From CAZAIO01 sp964485235 (GTDB lineage: Bacteria; Chloroflexota; Dehalococcoidia; GIF9; UBA5629): a DNA stretch of 16,057 nucleotides. The notes beneath the pieces are model-generated. The model was not told where the DNA came from. It did no database searches and worked only from the letters and a program-made list of their open reading frames with translations. A program made the position numbers and the translations under genes. The DNA is taken from contig CAZAIO010000063.1 in NCBI GenBank assembly GCA_964485235.1, positions 1-16,057 on the forward strand. Direction: 5' to 3'. This document shows positions 6,835 to 14,938 of this stretch, one piece after another (position 1 is the stretch's first letter; every line of letters starts with the position of its first letter).

Positions 6835-8043
6835 TTGCAGTCAGAAATGAGACCTCAAAGCCCTTGGATAATTCTGGTATGTATGTGGTTTATGGGTTTC
6901 GCCCTCGAAACTCCGCTTTTATGTGTATCACCGATATTACATATTATCACTAAAGAATTGTCTCTGAGTCATGCGCAAGCGGGGATCATTTTTTCCGTCC
7001 CCATGATTATCCTTGCCGCGATTGCCATACCAGGTGGCGCCCTTGCAGACAGGATCGGCATCCGCAAAGCTGCCGGAATCGGTATTATTATTATTATTAT
7101 CGGAAATCTTCTCAGAGGCACTTCAACGAATTTTGCAACGCTCCTGACCTTTACCTGCCTCTACGGAGTCGGTTTCGGTATAGTATTTCCAAATTTACCC
7201 AAACTTACAAGTGCCTGTTTTCCGCCTGAAAAAATCGGTTTTGCTACAGGTATATATACAACCGGAATTGTCTGTGGGATTGCCCTTGCACTTGCAATCA
7301 CCCTGCCTGTAGTTTATCCGATAACCGGAACCTTCCAGGGTGTATTTTACATCTGGACTATACCGGCTGTAGTAGCAGCTGTTATGTGGTGGACTATAAT
7401 TAGAGAACCTCACCAAAATGACCCGCCGAATAAACAGTCAGGTGAAATAAACAGTTCATTGCTCCGTATATTGACAAACGGAAACCTCTGGTTAATAGCA
7501 GCTATTTTCTTCCTGGGTAATTATATTGCCTTTAGCTGGCTGGGATGGGCACCACAATTAATAATGTCAAAGGGAGCGCCTCCAACGCTGGCGGCTATTA
7601 TATCGTCTGTCATGTCCTGGGTGAGCATTCCTCTCACATTTATTGCACCATGGGCGTCCGACAAGATCGGTTCAAGAAAACTGTTTCTCTGGCCGTCTTT
7701 TCTCCTTCTTTCCCTGGCACTGGTAAGTGCCATCTATGCTTCCGTTCCTTTTTACTGGGTTATTGTAGTAATGTTGGGCATTGCCGTCGGTATACAATTG
7801 CCAATAACACTTGCTCTCCCGCTCGACCTGTTGCCATCGAAATCGGTAGGTATTGCGAGCGGGATGACAATGTCAATCGGATATATAGGCGGACTTACCG
7901 GTCCATGGATAAGTGGATACATTCTGGATATTACAGGTAGTATGAATTCAACCCTTGTTATGCTCAGCATCCTGTCATTACTCAGCCTATTTATCGCTCT
8001 CAAGTTACCGAAGACCGGCGTGAATTCTACGATAAACGGATAA
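6835..8043 (+). CDS. Major facilitator superfamily transporter (CynX/NarK-like)
   Basis: This 402-residue carrier has about 12 membrane helices in two halves. The MFS motif A is clear after helix 2 (GGALADRIGIRKA, 67-79) and is repeated between helices 8 and 9 (APWASDKIGSRK, 271-282). The helix-4/5 region reads GVGFGIVFPNLPKL and GFATGIYTTGIVCGIALA, resembling cyanate/nitrate-type and aromatic-acid MFS proteins. The start is TTG 6835: AAGGAGGT at 6823-6830 gives ideal spacing to it, whereas the next ATG (6847) is too far. It lies between the regulator and the molybdoenzyme and may import its substrate, export its product, or exchange the two. The substrate cannot be told from sequence. Confidence 0.92.
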   Translation: MQSEMRPQSPWIILVCMWFMGFALETPLLCVSPILHIITKELSLSHAQAGIIFSVPMIILAAIAIPGGALADRIGIRKAAGIGIIIIIIGNLLRGTSTNFATLLTFTCLYGVGFGIVFPNLPKLTSACFPPEKIGFATGIYTTGIVCGIALALAITLPVVYPITGTFQGVFYIWTIPAVVAAVMWWTIIREPHQNDPPNKQSGEINSSLLRILTNGNLWLIAAIFFLGNYIAFSWLGWAPQLIMSKGAPPTLAAIISSVMSWVSIPLTFIAPWASDKIGSRKLFLWPSFLLLSLALVSAIYASVPFYWVIVVMLGIAVGIQLPITLALPLDLLPSKSVGIASGMTMSIGYIGGLTGPWISGYILDITGSMNSTLVMLSILSLLSLFIALKLPKTGVNSTING

Positions 8044-8125
8044 CATCGGTGTCATTTCGGTCGTTGCCGCTATAAATTACAGGGCAATTCAGATAGAAAC
8101 CGGGCATACAGCTTACAAAAGGCCT

Positions 8126-8230
8126 CTATTGCTCTTTCTCGTAATCGACACCCTCGTCGATTAATCCGCATGCAAGATATGTCCAAAGCGACCAGATGCA
8201 AATGTTGATGAGAATCCTTTTTACAGCCAT
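8126..8230 (-). CDS. Candidate 34-residue single-pass membrane peptide
   Basis: The frame runs from ATG 8230 to TAG 8128-8126. The peptide starts MAVKRIL, has one hydrophobic stretch (about residues 6-24, containing ICIWSLWTYLACGLI), and ends in an acidic tail (IDEGVDYEKEQ). Positive N-terminus, one helix and acidic tail are typical of small membrane proteins. However, no Shine-Dalgarno precedes it, it is antisense to its neighbours, and a 57-codon frame overlaps it in another phase. I do not recognise it; it may be chance. Confidence 0.2.
   Translation of the reverse strand: MAVKRILINICIWSLWTYLACGLIDEGVDYEKEQ
8142..8163. repeat. Perfect 8-6-8 dyad, first of two
   Basis: TAATCGAC (8142-8149) and GTCGATTA (8156-8163) are exact inverted arms with a 6-nt spacer. 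Size and spacing suit a dimeric regulator. It also lies within the weak minus-strand frame 8126-8230, so one of the two interpretations may be wrong. Confidence 0.35.
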
Positions 8231-8306
8231 ACCGAAGCATGGTGTCAGGATACGTAAAACAGAGTTTGGGCGGATATAGTTTCCCGCTATTTAAAAATAT
8301 AATGGT

Positions 8307-8328
8307 ATATTGTCTACTTCGACAATAT
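8307..8328. promoter_or_regulatory. Perfect 8-6-8 dyad next to TATAAT, candidate operator of the molybdoenzyme gene
   Basis: ATATTGTC (8307-8314) and GACAATAT (8321-8328) are exact inverted arms with a 6-nt spacer. The core TTGTC-N6-GACAA has the half-site spacing of Crp-family and CooA-like sites. It starts 4 bp after a perfect TATAAT (8298-8303), so it would cover the transcription start and could act as a repressor site. An alternative -10 (TATACT, 8329-8334) would make it an upstream site instead. Confidence 0.4.
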
Positions 8329-8578
8329 TATACTTGCGCGACCAGCGTGAAAGTGGTATAAATTTACTGTTAATTCTTATTATTCATTTTCCTGTCGCTC
8401 TAATACATAACATACAAAGTCCAGTTCTATATAAAACGCTCATGAAAAGGACTGCACAAACAGGATTCCCGTAATGATTGTTTTATTGCATGCGCCGTAC
8501 ACTTGAATTTTTCAACCGGTCAATAATAGTCACGACAAGTAATTCCCTTATAAATATGGAGATGAAAGGTGCCGACAA

Positions 8579-11278
8579 ATGAACACACGCGATAGGTCAA
8601 CCGAAGAACCCTCTGCCGAAGGGTCATTTATTAAAGGACTCGGTCTTAACGGTTTTTCATCGAGCTGCTCGTGTCCTACGATAATAGATACCCGATACGG
8701 AAAAATAATCAGAATGAGACCATTGCGTTATGACCTGCACTATAAGCCCGAACAATTCAATCCGTGGAAAATCGATGCACGCGGGCAGGTCTTTGAACCG
8801 GACATGAAGGTGCTCTTACCTCCGTTATTTTTAGCATATAAAAAGCGAATCTATTCGCCTAACAGAATATTGTATCCCATGAAAAGGGTTGACTGGGACC
8901 CGAACGGCAAAAGAAATACGGAAAACAGGGGCAAGAGCAAATTTGTCAGGATATCATGGGATGAGGCCGTCGACCTTATTGTCAGCGAGATCAAGAGAAT
9001 AAAAGACACCTACGGAATGGAAGGAATATTATCACAGTCGGAAGGCCATGGAGAAACCCAGTTCATTCACGCTACACATGGCTGCGCCAATAAACTCCTT
9101 GCACTATTAGGCGGCTATACGGTACAGATCCGAAATATGGACAGCTGGGAAGGATGGCACCTGGGTGCCAAGCATGTGTGGGGAACAGACACCCCGGGAC
9201 ATGGTGAAATGGTTCCCGATACAAATACGATACCGGATATTGCACGGAACAGTGAGATGCTCCTGTTCTGGGGTTGCGATCCGGAAACTACACCATGGTG
9301 CTTCAACGGGCAAATATCGAGCAAGTTATGCTACTGGTTCACACAGCTCGGTATCAAGTGCGTTTATATTTGTCCGGACCTGAACTACGGTGCTGCAATC
9401 CATGCCGATAAATGGATACCCATCAAGCCGAATACCGATGCAGCTCTGCAACTGGCAATAGCCTATACATGGATAACCGAAGGCACCTATGACAAAGAAT
9501 TTATTGCCACACATACGTACGGATATGAAAATTTTGAAGAATATGTGTTGGGAAAAGAAGACGGAGAGCCCAAGACGCCCGAGTGGGCGTCCGAAAAATG
9601 CGAGGTCCCGGTGGAAACAATCAAAGCGCTTGCCAGGGAATGGGCTTCAAAGCGGACCTCGATAATGCACGGTAACGGAGGACCCGGCATCAGGAGTGCG
9701 TATGCCTCGGAACAGGGAAGGCTCGAACCTCTGCTGCTTGCCATGCAGGGACTCGGCAAACCGGGAGTCCATCAGGGCAAAATGATCGAATATGGCGTAT
9801 CCGGTTTGATGAATGAGTTCGGTGGTTATAAAGGCGGTCCGTTACCTAAAAGCATAAAATCATCCTTCAGTATGCTCGGGATGCACAACGATTATATAAT
9901 AATCGATATAAAAAGCGAGAGAGCAGAGAAAAGTATCGACGGTGCAGGATTTAACGAAATAGAAAAACGCATGACACCGGCACCGATCAACCCGACACAG
10001 TTCATCCCGAAAAACCTCATCCACGATGCTATCCTCAATCCGCCTATAAGCTGGTACGGCAACTCGACATTTCTTGGTACACAGACCGATCAATTCAACA
10101 AATATACGTATCCGGCGGAAGGCTGCTCGGAAGTACACATGATATGGACCGACACGCCCTGCTGGATAACATGCTGGAACGACAGTAATACATATATAAA
10201 GGCTCTCAGAAGCCCCAAGATAGAGTTCATGCTTGCGATGCACCCCTGGCTGGAAAACGATTGCCTGTTTGCTGACATCGTCCTGCCGGTCTGCAGTAAA
10301 TTCGAACGCGAGGATATCGTTACGGATTCCAGCGACCAGTATTATTCAATAATTTACGAAGGGAAATGTGCTGGCATTGGCGAATCGAAAAGCAGCTATG
10401 AAATAGTCAGCATGATAGCGGAGAAGTTCGGGCTGCTGGAAAAGTACACAGGAGGTTTCACTGAAGAGGAACTGCGAAAAATCAATTTCGAGCATCATGA
10501 TGTTCAGGATATGATCTCTTATGATGAATTGAAGGAAAAAGGATATTTTGTTATACCGACCGATCCGGACTGGGATAAAATCCCGGCCGGTCTCAGTGAA
10601 TTCCGTAGAGACCTTGAAAATAATCCGCTACAAACGCCGTCAGGAAAGATAGAGTTTTACTCTCTTGGTCTGGCAAAACACTTCCCCGACGACACGGAAA
10701 GACCGCCGGTACCTCACTGGATTGAAAAAGGGGAAAGCCATGATGAAAGGACTTCCAGTAAACGGGCACACAAATATCCGTTGCTGATTATTACCAACCA
10801 CGGCAGATGGAGGATGCATGCCCAGTGCGATGATATCTCATGGACAAGAGAAGCACCGACCTGTAAAATCCTCGGAGCGGACGGCTACAAATACGAGCCT
10901 GTCTGGATAAATCCGGCTGATGCAGCAAAAAGAGGCATCAGGCATCACGATGTCGTCAAAGTATACAACGAAAGAGGCATTGTCCTTGGTGGTGCATATG
11001 TAACGGAAAGGATGATGCCCGGTGTGGTCTATATGGACCATGGTGCCAGATATGATCCGGTAGTACCCGGTGAAATTGATAGGGGGGGAGCAATCAATAC
11101 CATAACACCCCATAACTCGACTTCTAAAAATGCCAATGGCATGGTAGTAAGCAGCTTTCTCGTCGAAGTCGAAAAAGCCGACCTGGACGAATTGAGAACA
11201 AATTACCCTGACGCATTTAAGAGAAAATATCATCCTGCTTCCGGCCTTCGCTTTGAGGCATGGGTAGAAGAGACATAA
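8579..11278 (+). CDS. Molybdopterin enzyme of the DMSO reductase superfamily, pyrogallol transhydroxylase-like
   Basis: The 899-residue protein aligns along its length with my memory of the Pelobacter acidigallici pyrogallol-phloroglucinol transhydroxylase alpha subunit (875 aa), including GKIIRMRPLRYD, PYPMKR-like YPMKRVDWDPNG, ISWDEAVDLIV, DSWEGWHLGAKHVWG and DRGGAINTITPH. Ser189 would ligate molybdenum; His157, Asp188, Trp190, Tyr417 and Tyr589 match active-site residues H144, D174, W176, Y404 and Y560. Pocket residues Y152, W354 and C557 appear as Ala165, Pro369 and Asp586. There is no TAT signal and no N-terminal 4Fe-4S motif (only C30-S-C32), so it is cytosolic with a bis-MGD cofactor. 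AAAGGTG lies 7 nt before ATG 8579. Hydroxyl transfer or dehydroxylation of a polyphenol is the best guess; gut catechol dehydroxylases are relatives. Confidence 0.9.
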   Translation: MNTRDRSTEEPSAEGSFIKGLGLNGFSSSCSCPTIIDTRYGKIIRMRPLRYDLHYKPEQFNPWKIDARGQVFEPDMKVLLPPLFLAYKKRIYSPNRILYPMKRVDWDPNGKRNTENRGKSKFVRISWDEAVDLIVSEIKRIKDTYGMEGILSQSEGHGETQFIHATHGCANKLLALLGGYTVQIRNMDSWEGWHLGAKHVWGTDTPGHGEMVPDTNTIPDIARNSEMLLFWGCDPETTPWCFNGQISSKLCYWFTQLGIKCVYICPDLNYGAAIHADKWIPIKPNTDAALQLAIAYTWITEGTYDKEFIATHTYGYENFEEYVLGKEDGEPKTPEWASEKCEVPVETIKALAREWASKRTSIMHGNGGPGIRSAYASEQGRLEPLLLAMQGLGKPGVHQGKMIEYGVSGLMNEFGGYKGGPLPKSIKSSFSMLGMHNDYIIIDIKSERAEKSIDGAGFNEIEKRMTPAPINPTQFIPKNLIHDAILNPPISWYGNSTFLGTQTDQFNKYTYPAEGCSEVHMIWTDTPCWITCWNDSNTYIKALRSPKIEFMLAMHPWLENDCLFADIVLPVCSKFEREDIVTDSSDQYYSIIYEGKCAGIGESKSSYEIVSMIAEKFGLLEKYTGGFTEEELRKINFEHHDVQDMISYDELKEKGYFVIPTDPDWDKIPAGLSEFRRDLENNPLQTPSGKIEFYSLGLAKHFPDDTERPPVPHWIEKGESHDERTSSKRAHKYPLLIITNHGRWRMHAQCDDISWTREAPTCKILGADGYKYEPVWINPADAAKRGIRHHDVVKVYNERGIVLGGAYVTERMMPGVVYMDHGARYDPVVPGEIDRGGAINTITPHNSTSKNANGMVVSSFLVEVEKADLDELRTNYPDAFKRKYHPASGLRFEAWVEET

Positions 11279-11618
11279 TAGGGAAAAGCATTTGTAGAAG
11301 ACATTCCTATGTATAATATGGTTATTGTTGCCGTCAGGTGCCTGTAAAATCGAACACTCTGAGAACAATTTATTGCTATCCGCAAGGCTTCAACCAGATA
11401 TTGGGCAGTTCCGGCTTGTTTCCCGGATATTACGTTTTTTCGCAGTCTTTCTGCTCTGGTCCGATGAAATTTCAAGACTGGTATAATAGAAGCCTGTAGC
11501 AAAACACCGGTATAATACAATTGCTATAACCGGCCGCAAAACAATTTAATTCCTCTCTCCATTATTTACAAATGGAAGAGATCATTAAAATATGAAATCA
11601 TGCAATAAGGAGAAATGA
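11279..11618. other. Intergenic region between the molybdoenzyme and CapA-like gene 1
   Basis: No gene is supported in these 340 bp. Two perfect TATAAT hexamers occur on the plus strand (11482-11487 and 11511-11516), each within a GGTATAAT repeat, but neither has a recognisable -35 at the right distance. One of them may be the -10 of an activator-dependent promoter for the CapA-like gene. No terminator hairpin with a T-run is visible after the molybdoenzyme stop. Confidence 0.45.
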
Positions 11619-12761
11619 ATGGTAAATGAGTCTGATCAGGATATACTGCTTTACGCTGTCGGCGATGTTGGACCGGACAGGGATGATCCCGATACAATAT
11701 TTCAACATGCCGCCGGTGTTCTTCGCCGCGGAGACATAACATTCTGCCAGCTTGAAGTCAATATATCCAATAGAGGAATTGTTGGAAACCAGGGATTTTC
11801 AGGGTCGCGCGACCCTGTCACAGCTGTTGCAATTAAAAATGCGGGTTTCAACGTCGTCTCATTCGCAAGCAATCACTGCCTGGACGCCGGAATTTATGCC
11901 TTCCTCGATACTATCGACCATCTTAAAGAGCAAGGGCTCAGGGTAATCGGTGTCGGCAGAAATATCGAGGAAGCCAGAAAGCCGGAAATCATTGAATGCA
12001 AAGATACAAAAATAGCGTTCCTGGCTTACAATTCAGTTTTACGGGAAGGCTATTGGGCCAATGAGAAAAGGCCGGGGTGTACACCTATAAGAGTTTGGAC
12101 AGTTTACGAATCGATAGACGAGCATCAACCGGGTTTACCTTCCCGGATGACACATACATTCCCGCACAGGGATGATTTAAAAGCAATGGTAAATGACGTG
12201 AAAAAAGCAAAAACTCAGGCTGATCTCGTGGTCGTCTCGATGCATTGTGGAATTCGTATGATGCCTGCCGCAATCGCTGAATATCAGATAGACATAGCAC
12301 ATGCAGCTATCGATGCGGGTGCAGACCTGATCCTGCAACATCATGCTCACATGCAAAGGGGTATCGAGATATATTCTGATAAAGTAATCTTTTACGGCCT
12401 CGGCAACTTTGCAGTAGAGATATTCTTTATGACTAAAGAATGGACACAAAGTACTATGGGAAAAGACGATATTAAATATCTTAATCCCGAATGGAATCCG
12501 CCGTATCCCGACTACCCGTCATATTCATTTCCTCCCGATTCAAGAAAAACCGTCGTCGCCAAATGCGTTATTAACAATAAAAAGATTAAAAAAGTATCGT
12601 TTCTCCCTGCGTATATCAACAATCAGGCCGAGCCCGAAATATTGTCCCCTGATGATGAGCGGTTCGGTGAAGTAGTAAAGTATATCGAGAAGATCACCCG
12701 GGACCAGGACCTCGAAACCAATTACACGGTTGACGGGAATGAAGTCATCATTCACAAATAA
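11619..12761 (+). CDS. CapA-like (PGA_cap family) metallophosphoesterase-fold protein 1, cytosolic
   Basis: The 380-residue protein has the CapA/PgsA metallophosphatase-like fold. Its order of motifs is GDVGP (15-19), QLEVNIS (E46), ASNHCLDAG (N85, H86, D89), SMHCG (H209), ILQHHAH (H241, H242, H244) and YGLGNF (259-264). These are the expected metal ligands. In poly-gamma-glutamate systems CapA is membrane-anchored and extracellular; this one begins directly in the domain with no signal peptide, and no pgsB/capB or pgsC is present, so capsule synthesis is unlikely. The usual HWGxE segment is HCGIR here. It sits between the molybdoenzyme and OYE2, suggesting a hydrolase-like step in the same pathway. 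AGGAG lies 6 nt before ATG 11619; an ATG at 11615 stops after four codons. Function unknown. Confidence 0.88.
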   Translation: MVNESDQDILLYAVGDVGPDRDDPDTIFQHAAGVLRRGDITFCQLEVNISNRGIVGNQGFSGSRDPVTAVAIKNAGFNVVSFASNHCLDAGIYAFLDTIDHLKEQGLRVIGVGRNIEEARKPEIIECKDTKIAFLAYNSVLREGYWANEKRPGCTPIRVWTVYESIDEHQPGLPSRMTHTFPHRDDLKAMVNDVKKAKTQADLVVVSMHCGIRMMPAAIAEYQIDIAHAAIDAGADLILQHHAHMQRGIEIYSDKVIFYGLGNFAVEIFFMTKEWTQSTMGKDDIKYLNPEWNPPYPDYPSYSFPPDSRKTVVAKCVINNKKIKKVSFLPAYINNQAEPEILSPDDERFGEVVKYIEKITRDQDLETNYTVDGNEVIIHK

Positions 12762-12780
12762 CAAAGATACCCTTTGTTAT
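12758..12780. repeat. AT-rich hairpin at the end of CapA-like gene 1
   Basis: ATAACAAAG (12758-12766) and CTTTGTTAT (12772-12780) are perfect 9-bp arms with a 5-nt loop, and the left arm includes the gene's stop codon. No T-run follows, so it is not a classic rho-independent terminator; it may stabilise the 3' end or weakly attenuate transcription into OYE2. Confidence 0.4.
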
Positions 12781-12915
12781 GCAACAGATATTCACTTTTA
12801 CAGCGATAACAATAGGATGTAAGGAGACGCAGCCGTATTTCCATCTGTCGTATATATGTAGTATACATGTTAATGTGCTTCTGAGTATTACATGTCATCA
12901 TAAGGAGAGAACTAA

Positions 12916-14835
12916 ATGACACAATTTAACAGGCTTTTTCAACCGGGAAAAATCGGTAAGATGGAGTTAAAAAACAGAATAGTGATGCCTGCAATGGGCA
13001 CTCCTTATGCTGACGAAGAAGGTCATATTACGAAGCGAATAATTGACTATTACATCGAGAGGGCAAAAGGTGGTACAGGTCTGATCGTTATATCGGCTAC
13101 AGCTTTCACCGCCGAAGCCCATTTCCCCTATTTACCGGCACTCTATGATGATAAATTTATACCCGGAATGAGGCAACTGGCTAATGCAGTACAGGCCTAT
13201 GGAACAAAAATCGCCTGCCAGCTGGCATACCAGTCCATTATGAATACAGGTCCGTCTGCTGTCCCCTGTTTCACCTATCAAATAACACCTGAAGAGCTTT
13301 CCCGTGATGAGATACATCGCCTGGTCGAACTGCGCTCCGAAGCCGCACGGCGATGCAAAGAGGCAGGTTTCGATGCCGTTGAAATCCACGCGGCACACGG
13401 TTACTTTCTCAGTGCTTTCCTGTCCCCTTTCCGAAATAGAAGGACTGATGAATACGGGGGAAGCATAGAGAACAGGGCGAGATTTGCATGTGAGACGATC
13501 AGGCAGACAAGGAAAGAGGTCGGTCCGGATTTTCCTGTCCTGATCAGAATGAACGGCAGCGATTTTCTTCCCGGCGGATTAACTGTCGAAGAGGCTCAAC
13601 AACAGGCAGCCATGTTTGTTGATTCCGGCGTGGATGCAATTAACGTTTCCGTCGGCACTCCGGATTCCCGCGAGTGGCGTGACCTGACCTACATGCATAA
13701 CGATGGTGCTATAGTCCATCTGGCTCAAGCTATCAAAAAAGCTGTTTCCGTTCCGGTGATAACCGTGGGGAAAATTGGAGACCCTGTTCTTGCTGAAAAT
13801 ATCCTGGAGGAAAATAAAGCTGATTTTGTTGCCATGGGACGGGCTCTGCTTGCGGACCCCAAATTACCGCTGAAGGCAAAAGAAGAACACCTTGAAGATA
13901 TATGCAAATGTATTTACTGCAATAACTGCCGTATCGGCCGTATATCACCGGACGGTGTAGAGAGTAAAAGCAGCCTGCAGTTATCCTGTACGGTTAATCC
14001 CGCACTTTTCCGAGAAAACGAGCTTGAACTTAAACCACTGACATCACCGAAAAAGATAATGGTTATTGGCGGCGGGCTCGCAGGTATGGAAGCTGCCAGA
14101 GTGTTGGCACAGCGGGGGCATACTGTTTCCCTTTATGAAAAGGGTGCTGAGCTTGGCGGGCAATGGAATATCGCCTGCAGCCTGCCTGCCAAAGCGAACT
14201 TCCGGACACTGTCACAGTCTTTGATCCGGGATCTGGATAAAGCCGGAGTACAAATCATCCTGAATAAAGAAGTAACCGGGCAACTTGTCGAAGAGAAGAA
14301 AAACGATATTATAGTCGTTGCCACCGGGGCAGTCCCGGAAATTCCGGATATTCCAGGTTCCAATGGTAAAAATGTAATTCAGGCTGTGGACGTTATCACC
14401 GGCAAAGTTAAAGCAGGTTACAATGTAGTCGTTATCGGCGGAAGCCATAGGGGGATGGAAACAGCTGCCTTGCTCGCAGAACAGGGCAAAAAGGTTTCAC
14501 TGGTTGCCAGAAGCCGTCTTGGAGGCCGTAAACCAATGGAAAGAAATATTTTTGTCACGTTGAGGGAGCGCCTCGTTACAAGAGAAGTAATGATTTTTCC
14601 GTTCTCCTCCGTATTTGAAATCAAGGACAACGGTATTTTAATAGTAAGTGATAATGAACTGTTATTCCTGCCGGCTGATAACGTGATTATGGCTGCTGGA
14701 GCCAGACCTGAAAATAGTCTGTTACAGGAATTACAGGGCAGTGTCCCGGAACTGTACGCGATAGGAGATTGCGTAAGAGTACGAAATGCCAAAGAAGCCA
14801 TGAACGAGGGGTACGAACTCGGCCTGAAGCTATAA
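12916..14835 (+). CDS. NADH:flavin oxidoreductase / 2,4-dienoyl-CoA reductase-type ene-reductase (OYE2)
   Basis: The complete 639-residue protein has an OYE-type TIM barrel (about 5-330, LFQPGKIGKMELKNRIVMPAM; VEIHAAHGYFLSAFLSP with catalytic Tyr163; GGSIENRARF). A cysteine cluster follows: C330, C332, C335, C338, and C358 in CTVNP. Two Rossmann folds come next (VIGGGLAGMEAA near 383-394, VVIGGSHRGMETAA) and a closing YAIGDC. This is the FadH/enoate reductase layout, with FMN, FAD and one 4Fe-4S, reducing an activated C=C bond with NAD(P)H. The cluster reads CxxCxxC rather than the CxxCxxxC of FadH, and the usual substrate-pocket His of QLxHxG is Tyr105 here. AGGAG sits 8 nt before the ATG. 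It is a distant paralogue of OYE1 and follows the molybdoenzyme and CapA-like gene 1. Confidence 0.94.
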   Translation: MTQFNRLFQPGKIGKMELKNRIVMPAMGTPYADEEGHITKRIIDYYIERAKGGTGLIVISATAFTAEAHFPYLPALYDDKFIPGMRQLANAVQAYGTKIACQLAYQSIMNTGPSAVPCFTYQITPEELSRDEIHRLVELRSEAARRCKEAGFDAVEIHAAHGYFLSAFLSPFRNRRTDEYGGSIENRARFACETIRQTRKEVGPDFPVLIRMNGSDFLPGGLTVEEAQQQAAMFVDSGVDAINVSVGTPDSREWRDLTYMHNDGAIVHLAQAIKKAVSVPVITVGKIGDPVLAENILEENKADFVAMGRALLADPKLPLKAKEEHLEDICKCIYCNNCRIGRISPDGVESKSSLQLSCTVNPALFRENELELKPLTSPKKIMVIGGGLAGMEAARVLAQRGHTVSLYEKGAELGGQWNIACSLPAKANFRTLSQSLIRDLDKAGVQIILNKEVTGQLVEEKKNDIIVVATGAVPEIPDIPGSNGKNVIQAVDVITGKVKAGYNVVVIGGSHRGMETAALLAEQGKKVSLVARSRLGGRKPMERNIFVTLRERLVTREVMIFPFSSVFEIKDNGILIVSDNELLFLPADNVIMAAGARPENSLLQELQGSVPELYAIGDCVRVRNAKEAMNEGYELGLKL

Positions 14836-14938
14836 CTTCAATATAGTCAGGCTTGATTCTCATTTCGGGTCAACAATCAATAAACGCCGGAAAAGGCATA
14901 CTTCAAGCAGCACTCAAGCTATCGGTGCGATATATACG

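Larger units (their letters stand above)
8044..8578. other. Intergenic region upstream of the molybdoenzyme
   Basis: This 535-bp stretch has no clear gene. It contains a weak 34-codon minus-strand frame (8126-8230), two perfect 8-bp dyads each with a 6-nt spacer (8142-8163 and 8307-8328), a perfect TATAAT at 8298-8303 without a matching -35, and a small TTGAA/TTCAA dyad at 8503-8515. No rho-independent terminator was found after the MFS stop. The features suggest regulated transcription of the molybdoenzyme. Confidence 0.6.

Noticed and set aside
6847..8043. ATG 6847 as the MFS start
   Set aside because: AGGAGG at 6824-6829 is 5 nt from TTG 6835 but 17 nt from this ATG, so the TTG start is better supported.
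10838..11368. 176-codon minus-strand open frame opposite the end of the molybdoenzyme gene
   Set aside because: It is the antisense shadow of a well-supported gene, with a composition unlike a normal protein (many isolated Cys, His and Tyr) and no recognisable domain.
49..11521. Shared 14-mer CGGTATAATACAAT at 49-62 and 11508-11521
   Set aside because: One exact 14-mer pair in a 16-kb window is about what chance allows. One copy is inside OYE1 coding sequence, so it is not taken as a repeat element.
11619..12761. Assignment of the CapA-like gene to poly-gamma-glutamate capsule synthesis
   Set aside because: There is no signal peptide or membrane anchor and no pgsB, pgsC or other capsule gene in the window; only the fold is supported.
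14853..14880. TTGATT / AATCAA inverted repeat between OYE2 and CapA-like gene 2
   Set aside because: Only 6-bp AT-rich arms, a 16-nt loop and no T-run. It is too weak to call a bidirectional terminator, and as an FNR site the spacing is wrong.
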